Assembly (NCBI GenBank): GCA_024349245.1
Contig: JALDNG010000472.1
Span: 62,001-126,000, forward strand
DNA from: Neodontobutis hainanensis
Lineage: Eukaryota; Chordata; Actinopteri; Gobiiformes; Odontobutidae
Direction of reading: 5' to 3'
Length of the DNA: 64,000 nucleotides
This document shows positions 1-12,460 of the stretch, one piece after another (position 1 is the first letter of the stretch; every line of letters begins with the position of its first letter). The notes below the pieces were generated by a model. It was not told where the DNA came from. It searched no databases and saw only the letters and a list, made by a program, of their open reading frames with translations. Position numbers and translations under genes: made by a program.

Positions 1-750
1 CAAATGACTACCATCCAATTGTAAATTGAAGTGTTTACAGCAGTTTAAAACTCTTGTTATAATTGGACTATGGCAATATTTTTTATTTCTTTAACAGCAT
101 GTAAACACACTGACTTAAACATACACAGACCATTCACAAAAAGTTATTTGCAATTTATATTCACCAATTCAAACACACATGCATGTCTTAGGATGGTGGT
201 AGCGCAAAGAGACCACCCATTGGAAGGAAATGGTTTCTCCTCAGAAAAAAACACAACCATTTTGATATTATAGGGGTAATACAGTAAAGATTATTTAAGT
301 CCATAATCCAGACAAGATTTGTGTCTATGTAAACACATTTTTATTGTTGCAGGTATTTATGCTGCATTTCTTGGTGTATTATTTTCTACAGTGTAAAGTG
401 TGCCTATGGCTGGTGGGAGGATGTGGGGCACTGCCAGCTTACCTCAGTGAGCACATATTATAGAGGACTGGCCCGTAAGCAGAGGTTTACAAATGGCCAT
501 TGCCTCTGATTATCTTTAACATCTTGCTGAGTGCATGGCTCTGTTCGGCTGGCACTGTTTAAGACACTCACCGCAGTCACAGAGGAGCCACTGGTCTCTG
601 CTTATTACTTCCAGGGCCATCTACAACCCTTGACCGGTGAGGACTAACAGACATGTAAAACAGTTCTGCAGTCATTAATACAAGCAGTCATAAGGGGGTA
701 TTTATTGATGATGATTTGAGGACTTTACATGAAAGGGAATCAGGAAAAGC
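1..750. other. Unassigned non-coding sequence
   Basis: AT-rich sequence with no open frame that looks coding and no repeat signature that I recognise. A slightly more GC-rich stretch at about 400-630 has no recognised motif. Confidence 0.5.
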
Positions 751-753
751 AAC

Positions 754-2045
754 AACTTTTTGAAATTTCATGGTTTTCTGAATAAATTCGTCTTAAAATG
801 TGATCCATTCTTTGTCTAAGTTAAGGGTATTGACAAACGTTTCTAAATGTTTCTAAAAATAATTACACAAAACAATTATGAATTTGCATGTCTTTATTGA
901 ACACACTCATTCAACATTCAAAATGACAATGGAAATAGTAAGTGAACTCCCTCTTGGCAGCAATAACCTTAACCAGGCGCTTCCTCGAGCTGTGGATCAG
1001 ACCTGCACATCGTTGGAGCGATTTAAGCCCATTCTTCCTGGTCTCATGTGTATGGCCCTCTTCAAGTAATTCCGTAGCATCTCTTTTGGGTTGAGGTCTG
1101 GGCTCTGACTTGGTCACTCCACTTTCTGAAGCCATCCTCTTGTGGACTTGCTGTTGAGTTTTGGGTCATTGTCCTGTTGCATCACCCACCTTCTACACAG
1201 TTTCAGCTGACATACAGCCATCCTCACATTATCTTGAAGAATTGTCTGATATACTTGAGAATTCATCTTCCCTTAAATGATTGAAGCTGGCCAGGCCCTG
1301 ATGCAGCAGAGCAGGCCCAAATCATGATGTCTCCTCTACGAGACTTTACAGTTGGGATGATGTTTTCATGATGATATGCCGTGCGATGTAAGCAGTGGCT
1401 TCCTTTGCTGTGTCCTGCTGTGGATACCTGGCTTGTTTAATATTTTACGTATTGTAGACTCATGAAGAGAGATGTTAGCAAGTTCAAATAATGCCTTCAA
1501 ATCTTTGGCTGTCTTTGTTGTGTTCTTGGTGTCATTTTGACTGGGTGACTCCTTTGACTCCTTGGTAGAGTAGCAACAGCCTTAAAGCATCTGCATTTTT
1601 AGATTGTTTGTCTTGCTGTAGATTAGTAAATTTCTAAAATCTTTGAAATAAATTTGTAATCATTTCCAGCTTTATGTAAAGCAACACTTCTTGATTGTAG
1701 CTCATCTGAAAACTCTTTTTGGCTCTTGTGTTCTTCTTGTGCAGAGCAAACTCCAAAAGTCTGAAGGGTTTTTATCAGTCAAAGTATCTGTAGACCACAC
1801 CTCCAAACGTACTATCTTAACAAGACTCCAGGTGTGCTAAAACCTAACTCCAATTAGCTTTATTGAGCTCATTAACTCAAGGGTTCACATACTATTTCCA
1901 CAATCACTATGATGTTTTTTGGTTGTTCTCAATAAAGACATGAAAGATCAAAATTGTTTTGTGTAATTATTTTTTACTAATTACTAATTATTTTTAGACA
2001 CACATTTGTTTTTTACTCTTGACTTAGACAAAATATTGTGTCTTC
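754..2045 (-). mobile_element. Tc1-like DNA transposon, degraded (family 1, copy A)
   Basis: The ends carry terminal inverted repeats: the block at about 858-900 (aattacacaaaacaattatg onward) is the reverse complement of 1926-1971, and weaker similarity continues outward to about 754 and 2045. Read on the minus strand, the interior shows Tc1 transposase debris. It includes a segment like the NDPK catalytic region at about 1165-1185, followed by SQSPDLNP at about 1090-1115, which precedes the third catalytic acidic residue in Tc1 transposases. Stops and frameshifts prevent any product. The same family recurs at 53.1-54.1 kb on the opposite strand with an internal deletion. Confidence 0.85.
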
Positions 2046-3270
2046 CCACTGTACGCTTATCTGACCTAGTTTTATGGAAGACCCCACTGGAGTGGCTGCA
2101 TGCATGACAACAACCCAAAGCAACTACAGTAGATTTGTCACATTCAAAGACACATTGTGTAGCCTCAATCCTTTCTACAGCCTGTGAGCACCCCAATTAG
2201 TTAATGAGGAGATGTTTGTGGAGAAACCAATTCTGCTTTCTCCTGACACGTGCTACAAGTTTGAAATAATAATGGGAAAATGTCATGTACCAAAGTGGTT
2301 AATGTGACAATAAAAAGGGTGCAAAGTAACAGAATGCCCCCTCACAAATTCAAATACTTAGTCTTATTTCTGAATCAAATGAAAAAAAAGAGGATGCACT
2401 ATGACCTTTCCGCACCCTGTAGAGCGGATGTCCGTAACTTTACTCCTGTTTCCTGGGTCAGAGTCAGCAGATGAAGGTGTCCTCTGTGCTGCCGGGCTGA
2501 ATGAATACATGCATGACTCAGGGCCATTAATGCCAGGTCCCTGAGCGCCGTGCTGATCCAGACCTGTGTATGTGTGGCCCTGCTGTTCTGCTGTCTGAGA
2601 AAATGTTATGTCTTTCACCCTGAGGAGCTTGAGCAGAGCAAACAGCGCGGCCGGCTGCTCACATTATGAAAATGTTATGGATGATATGGGAATGGCTTTG
2701 TTGGTTCAGCCTTTATGGAGATGCTGTGTTATGCAGGAGAGCAGCAGGTCTGTGCAGTGTAAAGGACTGCAGTCCACACTGGGTCAGGAGGAGGACAGTG
2801 CTCTGCAGATGCTCCATGTCCTGACGGGTCAGCACACAGCAGGGACAGGTTTGTTCTGCGTTTTTTATAGAATAAAGGAGAGGGTGTTATTTGTACTTAA
2901 AATGTAAATAAAATCACTTTGTAAAGGGAGCAGACCTGTTTAAAGAAAAACTGTGAAAGGGTAAAGGAAGTAAACTACTGAAACATGTCAACGTATAAGA
3001 GCTGGTTCAGTAATGGTGTGTGGTAACAAGTGGATGGTTACAATAGTTAGAACATAGTTACTACTACAGTAGTTACTCATAGTCTGAAGAGGCAGACTGG
3101 AGCAATGTACTGCTACCAAAGTGGTCAAATTCTTCAGCTTCAAAACATAAAAACAGATCAATGTTAAAATAATTGACACATGGTAAATATCTTCATTTTA
3201 ACTTAACTGACTAGTTGAATTTTTGGTGTTACAAAAGTGTGTTTTCACTGGCTCATTTTGAACAGAGACA
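2046..3270. other. Unassigned sequence
   Basis: No recognised element. A GC-richer stretch at about 2400-2850 contains short open frames on both strands but no known domain and no codon pattern that I can defend as an exon. Confidence 0.45.
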
Positions 3271-3359
3271 TCTCACAGAGGTTGAGACGGACCACAGAGT
3301 GAAAACAATAAAAAGTACACTCTTAGAGACTTTTACTGAGATCTCTGAGCTATATTTGG

Positions 3360-4034
3360 TAGAGTTGAGCCGGATACTCGGTTGAAACGAGTATCCGGTA
3401 AGGATAAAGCACTTTTGCCGAGTACAAGTATTATACGAGTAATACAGCTAATATCTGTGCTCGGATTGAATAAAAATCCTCATTGGGTAGTTGACTGTGT
3501 CTGTGTTCGGTGACAGTGCCCCTCCCCTACACACACAGCCGCTCTGCTCACTCACTCACTCAACACTGAGAAGAGAACAGTGCTCTTTCTCTCTCTGTCT
3601 CTCCCTCAGTCATTCAGGTTCGCGGGTCTTTTTTCCGTTAACGTTTACGGTTTCTTCAGCTTCAAGTTTGTTTTTTATTTCAGTTTGTTTGTAGTACTTA
3701 TTAACCAGTAGAGTTCTGGTAAATGTGGGGTTTGTTCAGACGTGGTGATTGGTAGAATGCGACTAGCATTCGCCTGTGGGAGATTTTTTTTTCTTCATTT
3801 TTTTAACTGTCTGCTGGCTCTTACCCGTTTTTTTGACTTCACGCAAAAAATAAAGTAGTGGAATGAAAACTACTATATTACAAGTTATTTGGCTACACAC
3901 ACACACTCTCTCCCTCTCTGCTTGTCATCAGAGTTTTTTTTTTACTCGTCTGCTGGCTCTAACCACCAGTTTGTCTGACACATAAAAAAGGAATTAGTGA
4001 TATAAAACTATAATACAAATGAATTAGCTACACA

Positions 4035-4077
<43 letters not shown>

Positions 4078-4528
4078 ATACACACACTCACACACATACC
4101 TTGTGAGGAAATAAATTAAAGAAAAAAGAACCAACAAAAAAAAAAATCACACTGATAATAAAACAATTAAAAGTTAAAAAAAGAAAGTTATGTTTAGATA
4201 AAAACTCTTGTTCATTACATTTTTCTTCATAATTGCAAACGCATGTGTTGTATTCATTTTTGCAAAATTTGTTCATACAAAGCTCGACTGTATATAGTTC
4301 ATTTGTTATTGTGATCAAAACCATTGATCTGAAGCTCAATGCTGATGCTGTCATGGAAATAGTTTTCTAATTAGCAATAAATATAACAATTTCTAATCAA
4401 CCCATATTAATTTCATGATTAAAAATAACATACCAGTTAAACCCCCAACAGTCAACCCGAACACTTCCGGGTTAGGTCACGCCCCATCCGAGTACAGATA
4501 CAGATAATGCTGTACTCGCTCATCCCTA
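3360..4528. mobile_element. Non-autonomous hAT-like element nested in a hAT transposase
   Basis: The element starts TAGAGTTGAG and ends GTACTCGCTCATCCCTA. It is flanked by an 8-bp duplication with one mismatch: ATATTTGG at 3352-3359 and CTATTTGG at 4529-4536. An 8-bp TSD is the hAT hallmark. Near the left end a perfect 11-bp inverted repeat (3370-3380 with 3388-3398) forms a hairpin. The interior is AT-rich with a CA microsatellite and no transposase motif, so it is best read as a 1169-bp non-autonomous passenger. Its insertion splits the hAT coding remnant between 3351 and 4537. Confidence 0.75.
4029..4097. repeat. (CA)n microsatellite
   Basis: Imperfect CA/TG dinucleotide tract with a few T and ACT interruptions, inside the nested hAT-like element. 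Confidence 0.95.
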
Positions 4529-4736
4529 CTATTTGGGATCCTCTGCACTTCATCACGACTGTACTTGATCCGCGATATAAAGACCAAGCCTAATTGGATG
4601 CGGAAATAAAGCAACGTGCACGAGAAATAATCCTGCGCAGAAAAAAAAAGACTTGTCTCTCTGCACTAAATGAGGGGCATGCATCTTCATTGTCTGATAT
4701 GTTCAGTGAAATCCTGAAGAGAGTGCCTCAAATAAA

Positions 4737-4790
4737 ATTCATTCATTCATTCATTCATTCATTCATTCATTCATTCATTCATTCATTCAT
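4737..4790. repeat. (ATTC)n microsatellite
   Basis: About 13 uninterrupted tetranucleotide units. The paralogous position of the second hAT copy (near 8222) has only a short AAT-rich stretch, so this tract expanded after the copies separated. Confidence 0.95.
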
Positions 4791-5473
4791 AGTTAGGCTA
4801 ATCCGTTCTTATTCTATGTGACTGTATATATCAGATTGTCATATTTCTGCTAGATTGTTTTTTTAATTTGATACATTTTATTTATGCACTGGCACTATTT
4901 AAATAAACTCTCAAATCTTTCTCAAATGTCAGGCAGATGACAAGCTCAACCTCAATATCTAGATGGTTATCTGTCTGAAGTCCCCATCTCCAGAAGTGAT
5001 AACCCTCTTGCCTACTGGAAAAGTTTATTGTTTTTATTTTTATTTATTTTTCATATATATCACTTTTCCAGTAGGCACTCAAAGTGCTTTTTAAATGCAC
5101 TTTGTTTTTATGAGAAATAAAGTAATTTTAAAACCTTTCTGCGGGCCAGCAGGCCTGTACATTATTATTTAATGTACACTTGAGTGTGATCAAATTAAAC
5201 ATTTTAGTTTAATCATTTTATTTTATATTGTGCATTGTTGCAATGTGCTAAGTAAATATTTGCATAATTTGTAATTGATTTATTTTTTGAATCTTTAATA
5301 TTAATTGCAATGCCTTGATTTTAGTTGAGTTAGTACACAGTCATAGCCATAAATACAATGGTACTAATAATTGGCATAATTTCTTTCGGTGTTTCGGTTT
5401 TCGGTTTTCGGACTTGGTTTCCTCATTTTTGGTTTTCGGTTTCGGCCAAAAATGTTTATTTCGGTGCATCCCT

Positions 5474-6031
<558 letters not shown>

Positions 6032-6089
6032 CTGACCCCAGGCACATGTCACACATAAGAGACATGTGCAGAAAGTAACTGGGACAGAG

Positions 6090-6339
6090 GTTACAACAGA
6101 AAGGTAGGGCCCATTAGAAAGGAGGATTATAATTTGTTAAAAATGTATAAAAGGCTAGTCTGAAGAGACAATCTTTCGGTAGAGCTTGGGATAGTCTACT
6201 CGGGTCAAAGTTGTTCTGTGTTGTGATCTATAAACAATAAAGACTCTATGGCATTTGAGTAATTGTGTGCTCATAATTATTTCCATTGAATCGGGTTGTT
6301 GAAGGTTAAGAGGTCAGTTTCAGAGAATTTTGACATATC
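6090..6339 (+). promoter_or_regulatory. LTR-like promoter and polyadenylation region
   Basis: A TATA-like TGTATAAAAGG at about 6145 is followed about 90 bp later by an AATAAA signal (AACAATAAAGACTC) and a GT-rich stretch, the order expected in the R-U5 part of a retroviral or retrotransposon LTR. It seems to end near ATATCACA at 6339. I could not match the left end or a TSD, so this could also be a host promoter fragment. Confidence 0.35.
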
Positions 6340-6870
6340 ACACTAACTCAAATTTGACTTGAACTAACACACCTAGATATTTTAACTCTTATTTGAGTTA
6401 ACGTGGTGTATAATTCCAACAGAAGATCAGAAGTGCAATGAGCAGAGTCCAGATTTTGCGAACACTCGGCTTGTGTTGACAGACAAATGACCGCCAGCTC
6501 TGCTATATTTAATAGTGCTGAGGCTGCTGGCTGTTGCTTTATCTTCTCTATCAGATCAATATGTGGAAATGCATCCATTGATCCCAGTGCACACACCAAA
6601 CACTGCAGGGTGAAGAAAAATGTCCACTCATGCCTCACTGACACCTCTGGACTGTTGTGCATGCTTGGTCCGGATCACACTGTAGAAAAACCTGACCTAC
6701 TTTACACCACGCTGTTCAGAGGTCAGCCTCTGTTGGAGTCATTCAGTCCACCATCGGACTTTACTTTTGATCCATTATAGAAAGACTGTTGTCGAGGTAG
6801 AAGTAAATCTTATCAGCTCTCGAGTAGGCCTAGGTAGGCCTTTTGGGAAGCTGTTAGAAGGATTGGTATC
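6340..6870. other. Unassigned sequence
   Basis: Overlapping open frames on both strands at about 6348-6780 show no recognised domain. I do not call a gene. Confidence 0.4.
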
Positions 6871-6871
6871 C

Positions 6872-6926
<55 letters not shown>
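6872..6926. repeat. (ATT)n microsatellite
   Basis: About 18 trinucleotide units directly abutting the left end of the hAT element at 6927. They create poly-Leu and poly-Ile frames that are not genes. Confidence 0.97.
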
Positions 6927-6928
<2 letters not shown>

Positions 6929-7035
6929 GGGATGCACCGAATATTCCATCACCGAAAATTTTTGGCCGAAAACGAAAATGCACTTTTAAGCCATTTTCGG
7001 CCAAAAATTTTCGGTGGTGAGAGAAAGACTTTTAT

Positions 7036-7607
7036 ACGGTGGCCAAGACAGCTCAACACGCTGCAAATGAAGAAAGCACCAGCAAATAAAGAAAACATCT
7101 TCATCAGTTTGACAACACGCGCTGCAAAAGTTCACAACACATGCAAATTTAAAAACGCGCTGCAAATCCTCTCAACACATACAAATTCAAAAACGCGTTG
7201 CAAATTAAAAATAGCGCTGCAAATTACACAGACCACAACGGAAATATTTTAAGGGGACGAACCCCCAATGGGACCTGCTTATTGTTTACTCGCCTGTCGC
7301 CTGTGTTGTTGTCACTGACCTGAAAGGTGAGTTGTTTTTTTTTACTTTTATATCATGATCGTATAATTGCTTAGTCGTTTGGATATTGTTGGCCTAATTA
7401 TATTGTTCGTCACTCAAAGGAGTCCCCTTAAAACATTTCCGTTGTGGTCTGTGTTATTTGCAGCGCGTTTTTGAATTTGCAACGCGTTTTTGTATTTGTA
7501 TGTGTTGTGAACTTTTGCAGCGCGTGTTGTCAAACTGATGAAGATGTTTTCTTTCTTTGCTGGTGCTTTCTTCATTTGCATTTGTGTTGAGCTGTCTCGG
7601 CCACCGT
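7036..7607. mobile_element. Long-terminal-inverted-repeat MITE
   Basis: The left arm (7036-7258) and right arm (7422-7607) are near-complementary along most of their length. The element begins ACGGTGGCC and ends GGCCACCGT. A perfect 8-bp duplication ACTTTTAT flanks it at 7028-7035 and 7608-7615. The roughly 160-bp centre has no coding capacity. The arms contain repeated GCGCTGCAAA and ACGCGTTGCAAAT motifs. The 8-bp TSD suggests hAT- or P-type mobilisation; the parent transposase is not identifiable here. Confidence 0.88.
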
Positions 7608-7718
7608 ACTTTTATCACCGAAACAATACAGCCGAAACGTTGTAACGACGCAAACAGAAACAGCGACCTGCACGTGCTTGTCTGAAGCAACATAGACGCA
7701 GTGGAACAGCACTTTCAA

Positions 7719-8235
7719 CATGTTGCAAAGCCTCTTTGCGCAAAAGCGAGTCTTGACTGCATATAGCGCAGACCATGAGCTCCCCGCAACATTCACTTCT
7801 CACCAGTGGGTCTTAATAGAGAACATTCTCTCTCTTCTTGCCCCCTTTAAGCAGTTAACTTAAGAGATCAGCTCCTCTGGTGCACTTCTAGCTGACATTA
7901 TTCCTTTATTCGCAGCACTAAAGCGTCTCCTAAGCAAAGAGGTTGAGACGTACTACAGAGTGAAAACAATAAAAAGTACACTCTTAGAGTGTACTTTAGA
8001 GTACTTAGAGTGTCTAATTGAATGCGGAAATAATGCAGCGTGCACGAGAAATGATCCTGGCCGCAATGGATGCAGAAAACCCGCGCGGAGACCGCAACAG
8101 CGTCCAACGCAGGAGGAGATCAGAGCGCAGAAAAAAGACTCGTCTCTCTGCACCAGATGAGGGGCATGCATCCTCATTGTCTGATATGTTCAGTGAAATC
8201 CTGCAAGAGAGTGTCTCAAATAATAATAGTTAGGC
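7719..8235 (+). pseudogene. hAT transposase remnant
   Basis: Translated in frame from about 7719, the region reads like the middle of a hAT transposase: LTSHQW-type and LLAPFKQLT blocks, then ISSSGALLADIIPLFAALKR, then a VKTIKSTLLE block near 7960. After a deletion it resumes with a charged linker containing RRRRSERRKKTRLS and SLSDMFSEIL (about 8100-8210). Just downstream, near 8400-8465, is the coding trace YLSEVPISRSDNPLAYW, the start of the hAT C-terminal dimerisation region. An in-frame stop at about 7861 and the missing catalytic segments make it non-functional. Confidence 0.75.
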
Positions 8236-8907
8236 TAATCCGTTCTTATTCTACTATATATGTGACTGTATATATCAGATTGTCATATTTCTGCTAGATT
8301 ATTTTTTTTTATTTGATACATTTTATTTATGCACTGGCACTATTTAAATAAACTCTCAAATCTTTCTCAAATGTCAGGCAGATGACAAGCTTAACCTCAA
8401 CAGCTAGATGGTTATCTGTCTGAAGTCCCCATCTCCAGAAGTGATAACCCTCTTGCCTACTGGAGAAATTTATTGTTTTTATTTTTATTTATTTTTTATA
8501 TATATCACTTTTCCAGTAGGCACTCAAAGCACTTTTGAAATGCACTTTGTTTTTATGAAAGATAAAGTACTTTTAAAAAAAATTCTGCAGGCCAGTAGGC
8601 CTGTACATTATTATTTAATGTACACTTGAGTGAGATTAAATTTAACATTTTAGTTTAATATTTTATTATATATTGTGCATTGTTCCAATGTGCTAAGTAA
8701 ATATTTGCATAATTTGTAATTTATATATCTTTAATATAAATGTATGCAATTGCAATGCCTTGATTTTAGTTAAGTTAGTACACAGTCATAGCCATAAATG
8801 CAATTGTACTAATAATTGGCAAAATTTCTTTCGGTGTTTCTATTTTCGGCCTTGGTTTCCTCATTTTCGGTTTTCGGTTTCGACCAAGAATTTTTATTGC
8901 ATCCCTA

Positions 8908-9940
8908 ATTGTTATTAATAATCGTGTTTTGTTACTGTATTTTCAAAAAAAACAAATTATGTCCAGCTCCAAAATACAGCACAACTAATACAAAATATAA
9001 CCTTAAGCAGGAAAAGTTTTTGTAGAAACACCGAAACATTTGAATAGAATAGATTTTTCTGTATTCTGGTGTATTTTAAATAACATCATATCCTTTTTAG
9101 GGGCTATAGATTGAGTCAGAATATGGCTCAAAACCATTAAATTGCCCCAGTTTTTCAATAACTGCATCTGAAGCACAAATAACTACTGTTAATAAGTGTT
9201 TAATACATTTTAAGCACAACCTTCTTGTTGTGGATTATTCATTTCTGTTTATAAACCTAATTATTTTAAAATACAATACAATGTCAAATGATATCATACA
9301 TTAAAAAAGGAATAACCGTAATTTTGGTCAAAGTGCATACTACAGTATTTATTCCATACTAAAATTATTTCTGTTTATTCTATTTATACCAGTTAGGTTC
9401 AACAGTAATGTACAGTCAGGTCTGTCACTTTTACTGTATATTAGCTGGTGTTGAATAAGTGTCTTTAATGCTCTCAGATAATTATCTGCAGCTCTAATCC
9501 TCTGTTCTTTTTACCTCCGTCAAAATAAAGTGGTTTAAGCTGCTGTTGATTGACACTGTTTTTATTTTGACAGGATCACAATTCCTTTACGTTGCTAAAG
9601 CAGAACTTGTGTGTATAGTTTTGTCGCTGTTGCAGGTATATGAGATACTTTTTTAGGACAAGATTTAAACTTGCGGATGTGTTTATGGTCCAAGACAAAA
9701 CTTTATCCGATTCTGACACAGGCTACAGACTCCTCACCATCAGCACTGCTTACGTTTATTTTCCTTTAGTGTCAGTCTGAGGCCAACCTTAAAAGAGTCA
9801 ACAAATTCACTTGAAACTCTTCTCCTTTTCACTGTCCCTCATGTGCCTGCCTCTCTATTACTCCTTTTTATAATCCTTTGCAAAAAAAATGTTTTTTACT
9901 GTAATTTCTGCATGCACATGGAGAGGCAGCAAGAGGTATA
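8908..9940. other. Unassigned AT-rich sequence
   Basis: No recognised repeat, domain or RNA gene. Confidence 0.5.
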
Positions 9941-9942
9941 TT

Positions 9943-10790
9943 TCAGGTATGAAAGGGTGGAGTGCTAGAATTTCGGCCTAGGTTGAAGGTCTGAAAAATG
10001 ATTCCAGCCAAGATTTGGCTGTGCCGCCAGTGCCTCTTTCCAATAAACTGGTTGCCAGCATAGACTGCTTGAGGGAGTAAAGCATCCCGCTGCTCCATCA
10101 ACAGCAAGTTTGGAGTGACAGGATCTGGGTCAGCCATGTCGGTGGAGACATATCCCAGGAGCTTAGAATTTAGTATCTCTTCCACTTCAATCGGGACAGT
10201 ACACAGGACAGGAGGTTGGGGGATAAACTGGGTGCCTAGGTCAACACGTAGGGCATCCTTAACTGACCTAATCTTTGAAGTTGAAGACAACCTGTTGAGG
10301 TTTTACTTGCTCCTTCAGAGTTCAGCTTGAAGTTAGAGCCGCAGTCTGCAAAGAGCTCATAACGTTTTCCTCTCCTTTCACAAACCGACAGAAGGCCATT
10401 AAGAAAGCATCTGAGTCCATACCTTCAAGGATATCAAGTTGAACACATTAGGGTCATCATGTACTTAAATATAACACCAACATTTCTCAGTTCTCCAGCC
10501 AATCTTGGTAACAAAGGCGCCAAAGCAGTCACCAACAGTGGACAGACGGCAGTTTGATCAAGCCTGAGCAGGTGGTAGGTTAGCAATTTTGTGGACGTTA
10601 GGAGAGGCACGGCATTTCTGACATTGCCGACAGAATTTCTGGTGGTGTCCTCTGAGAAGCCAGATTTTCAGCCGTAGTTCAGCAAAGAGTCTTTCAAAAC
10701 TTGGATGTAAAAGATGTAAAAAAGCGACGTATCCACATGTGGCCCACAGTTAATCTCTCTGCCATCCCTTCCTTCTATGGAACAAAGCAA
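9943..10790 (-). pseudogene. BEL/Pao retrotransposon integrase and C-terminal remnant
   Basis: Read on the minus strand from about 10780, there is a zinc-binding-like stretch HHQKFCRQCQKC (near 10640) with RASPNVHKIANLPPAQ after it, as at the N-terminus of BEL/Pao integrases. Nearer 9943 an open frame has DPDPVTPNLLLM, then GKRHWRHSQ, matching the conserved C-terminal block downstream of BEL/Pao integrase. The catalytic core between them is degraded by stops and frameshifts. No LTR was found nearby, so this is an internal fragment. Confidence 0.7.
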
Positions 10791-11865
10791 CCAAGGACTG
10801 CACTGCCAAGGAAAACCCCTCAAAAACCCCTTTGTAGACATCTCCACCTTACTGGTGGAGAGTTAAGGATTTGAGATATCTTATTCTGAATCAGTTGCCG
10901 TCGGTTGTCCATAGTGGGAGTTCAACACTCTCAACATGCTACACCCAAAGTTTGTTTTTTCCAAAGCTTTTTTAGCAGTATGTCTTAGTTTTTTTGTTTA
11001 TTAGTTTGTTATTTGCTGGTGTTTGTGAATTGAGATATTTGTTGTTAGCTAAAAGCTAACGCTAGCTGTATTGAACTAAATTAACCACCCTCCAGTTAGT
11101 AGGAGAGTAAATTCTGCATGTGTGAAAATACTGTTCAGAATATCTACAGTTTGTAAAACTATTGAGCTTTTGTTAGCTGAACGAATGTGGCTGCAAAAGG
11201 CCCAATTTACTGCTCCAACATTTTAATATAATAGTTTAATTTGATACATTGGACCAAACTTTGTTCATAATATGAAGATGCTGAAGATATAATCATAACC
11301 TTCAGTTGTGTTGATAAAGGTATAATGCTCTTATACAGTTTTGTGTTTGTGCTGGTAATATACTATTTTTGTAGTTATAACCAACACGTTTAGACTTGAA
11401 GCAAATTTTAATGGTATTCTATTAAGATCAGGATAAATGTCTTTGATTGAATCATTATTATTTATTTTGCACACCCAGTAAAGAACATAATAAAATCATA
11501 ATAAAAGCAAAAATTAGAAGGCTCTATTAAAAAGATCTGGGGTAGTGTAATTTTGGTAAATATGTTTTACACATGGCTATTTAAAAAAAAAAAAAAGATA
11601 GTGTCCCTCTTTTATAAATTTAACTCTCTCACAGATTTCCTAAAGGTGATGCTGTCAGGCTGAGGCTGATCAGAAGAAAGGGTCTTGGTTGTGGTGTGAG
11701 CACTTTGAAGACGCTAAACAGACTCAAATCAAAGTCCACTATTTTATAAAAACAATTCTTACACACACAGTAACATACAAAATAAGTGTTATATTGTTTT
11801 TAAACATTAATTTTGACTTTATTCTCCGTCTTTGCCTTTATTCTCCTCTTACCTGTCTGTTGCTG
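10791..11865. other. Unassigned sequence
   Basis: AT-rich, with a poly-A run at about 11582-11595. No coding or repeat signature recognised. Confidence 0.45.
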
Positions 11866-11867
11866 CC

Positions 11868-12000
11868 TGTCCTGTAGAAGACCTCTTGTGTGCTTCCGGT
11901 TCCTAAGGAGCCGAACAATTAGAGACCCGTCGCCTTGACCTTTCACCTCATGAAGACCATGAAGAAACTGTCATCCTCTGCCACCTTCGCACTGTGGTGA
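11868..12000 (+). mobile_element. Short non-LTR LINE reverse-transcriptase fragment
   Basis: The translation reads KTSCVLPVPKEPNN, a stop, RPVALTFHLMKTMKK. This is the block preceding RT motif 1 in CR1/Rex1-like LINEs of fish. Only about 130 bp is recognisable. Confidence 0.6.
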
Positions 12001-12460
12001 GCATCTATTTTATGGGTTGGGGTGTCAGTAGGAGGTGTAGTCCATTGACTATGACCAGCTATAGCTATAGATGGTTTTTTATACATTTTTCAGTTATACA
12101 GATTACAAATTTACAATTGCTTCTCAGGGGGACAGAAGACACCCTCCTTCTATTGGAGACTTGACCATCCTCCTAAACTTGGTCCTAATTCCCCAGTAAC
12201 CCCCTAAGGCACCCATGTCCTTATCTTGACCAGATCTTCCCTGTATGTGTGTGTGTATTAAACTAATCATGTTTTAAAACCATTCATTCTTGACCTTATG
12301 TTTTCTCTTTTCTAATAACATGCTATTTGCCTTAAATATAAACCCTGCAATTGCCAGATCTATAATTTGAAATAAATTTGGCATTGTCAACTGGCTTAAC
12401 TATGTCATGACATCCTCTTATCCTGAATAACATCCTCTTATCCTGAATACAATCCTATGT
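12001..12460. other. Unassigned sequence with a 20-bp tandem duplication
   Basis: CATCCTCTTATCCTGAATA is present twice in direct succession at about 12411-12449, immediately before the Rex3 insertion site. No coding signal. Confidence 0.5.
12449..12460. repeat. Left TSD of Rex3 copy 1
   Basis: ACAATCCTATGT here matches ACAATCCTTATGT at 15017-15029 with a single-base indel, delimiting the Rex3 insertion. Confidence 0.85.

Larger units (their letters stand above)
3275..5473 (+). mobile_element. hAT transposon remnant (outer element, copy 1)
   Basis: From about 3275 the sequence is closely similar to the hAT copy at 7935-8907. At 4549-4583 it encodes TVLDPRYKDQA, the LDPRYKD block of hAT transposases. 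Downstream come a shared C-terminal coding remnant and an AT-rich 3' region, ending in a right terminus rich in TTTCGG and GGTGCATCCCTA near 5473. The left terminus is not recognisable, so the copy looks 5' truncated. It is interrupted at 3360-4528 by a second, unrelated hAT-type element, and a TTCA microsatellite has expanded inside it. Confidence 0.75.
6927..8907 (+). mobile_element. hAT transposon remnant with both termini (copy 2)
   Basis: The termini are perfect inverted decamers: TAGGGATGCA at 6927-6936 and TGCATCCCTA at 8898-8907. Both are followed inward by TTTCGG/CCGAAA-rich subterminal repeats. The flanks ATTATTAT and ATTGTTAT are compatible with an 8-bp TSD, although the left one lies in the ATT microsatellite. 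The element carries transposase remnants and a 572-bp long-inverted-repeat insertion at 7036-7607. It is a paralogue of the element ending at 5473. Confidence 0.85.

Noticed and set aside
6767..7252. Open frame with poly-Leu (and poly-Ile on the other strand)
   Set aside because: Produced by the ATT microsatellite at 6872-6926 and hAT terminal sequence.
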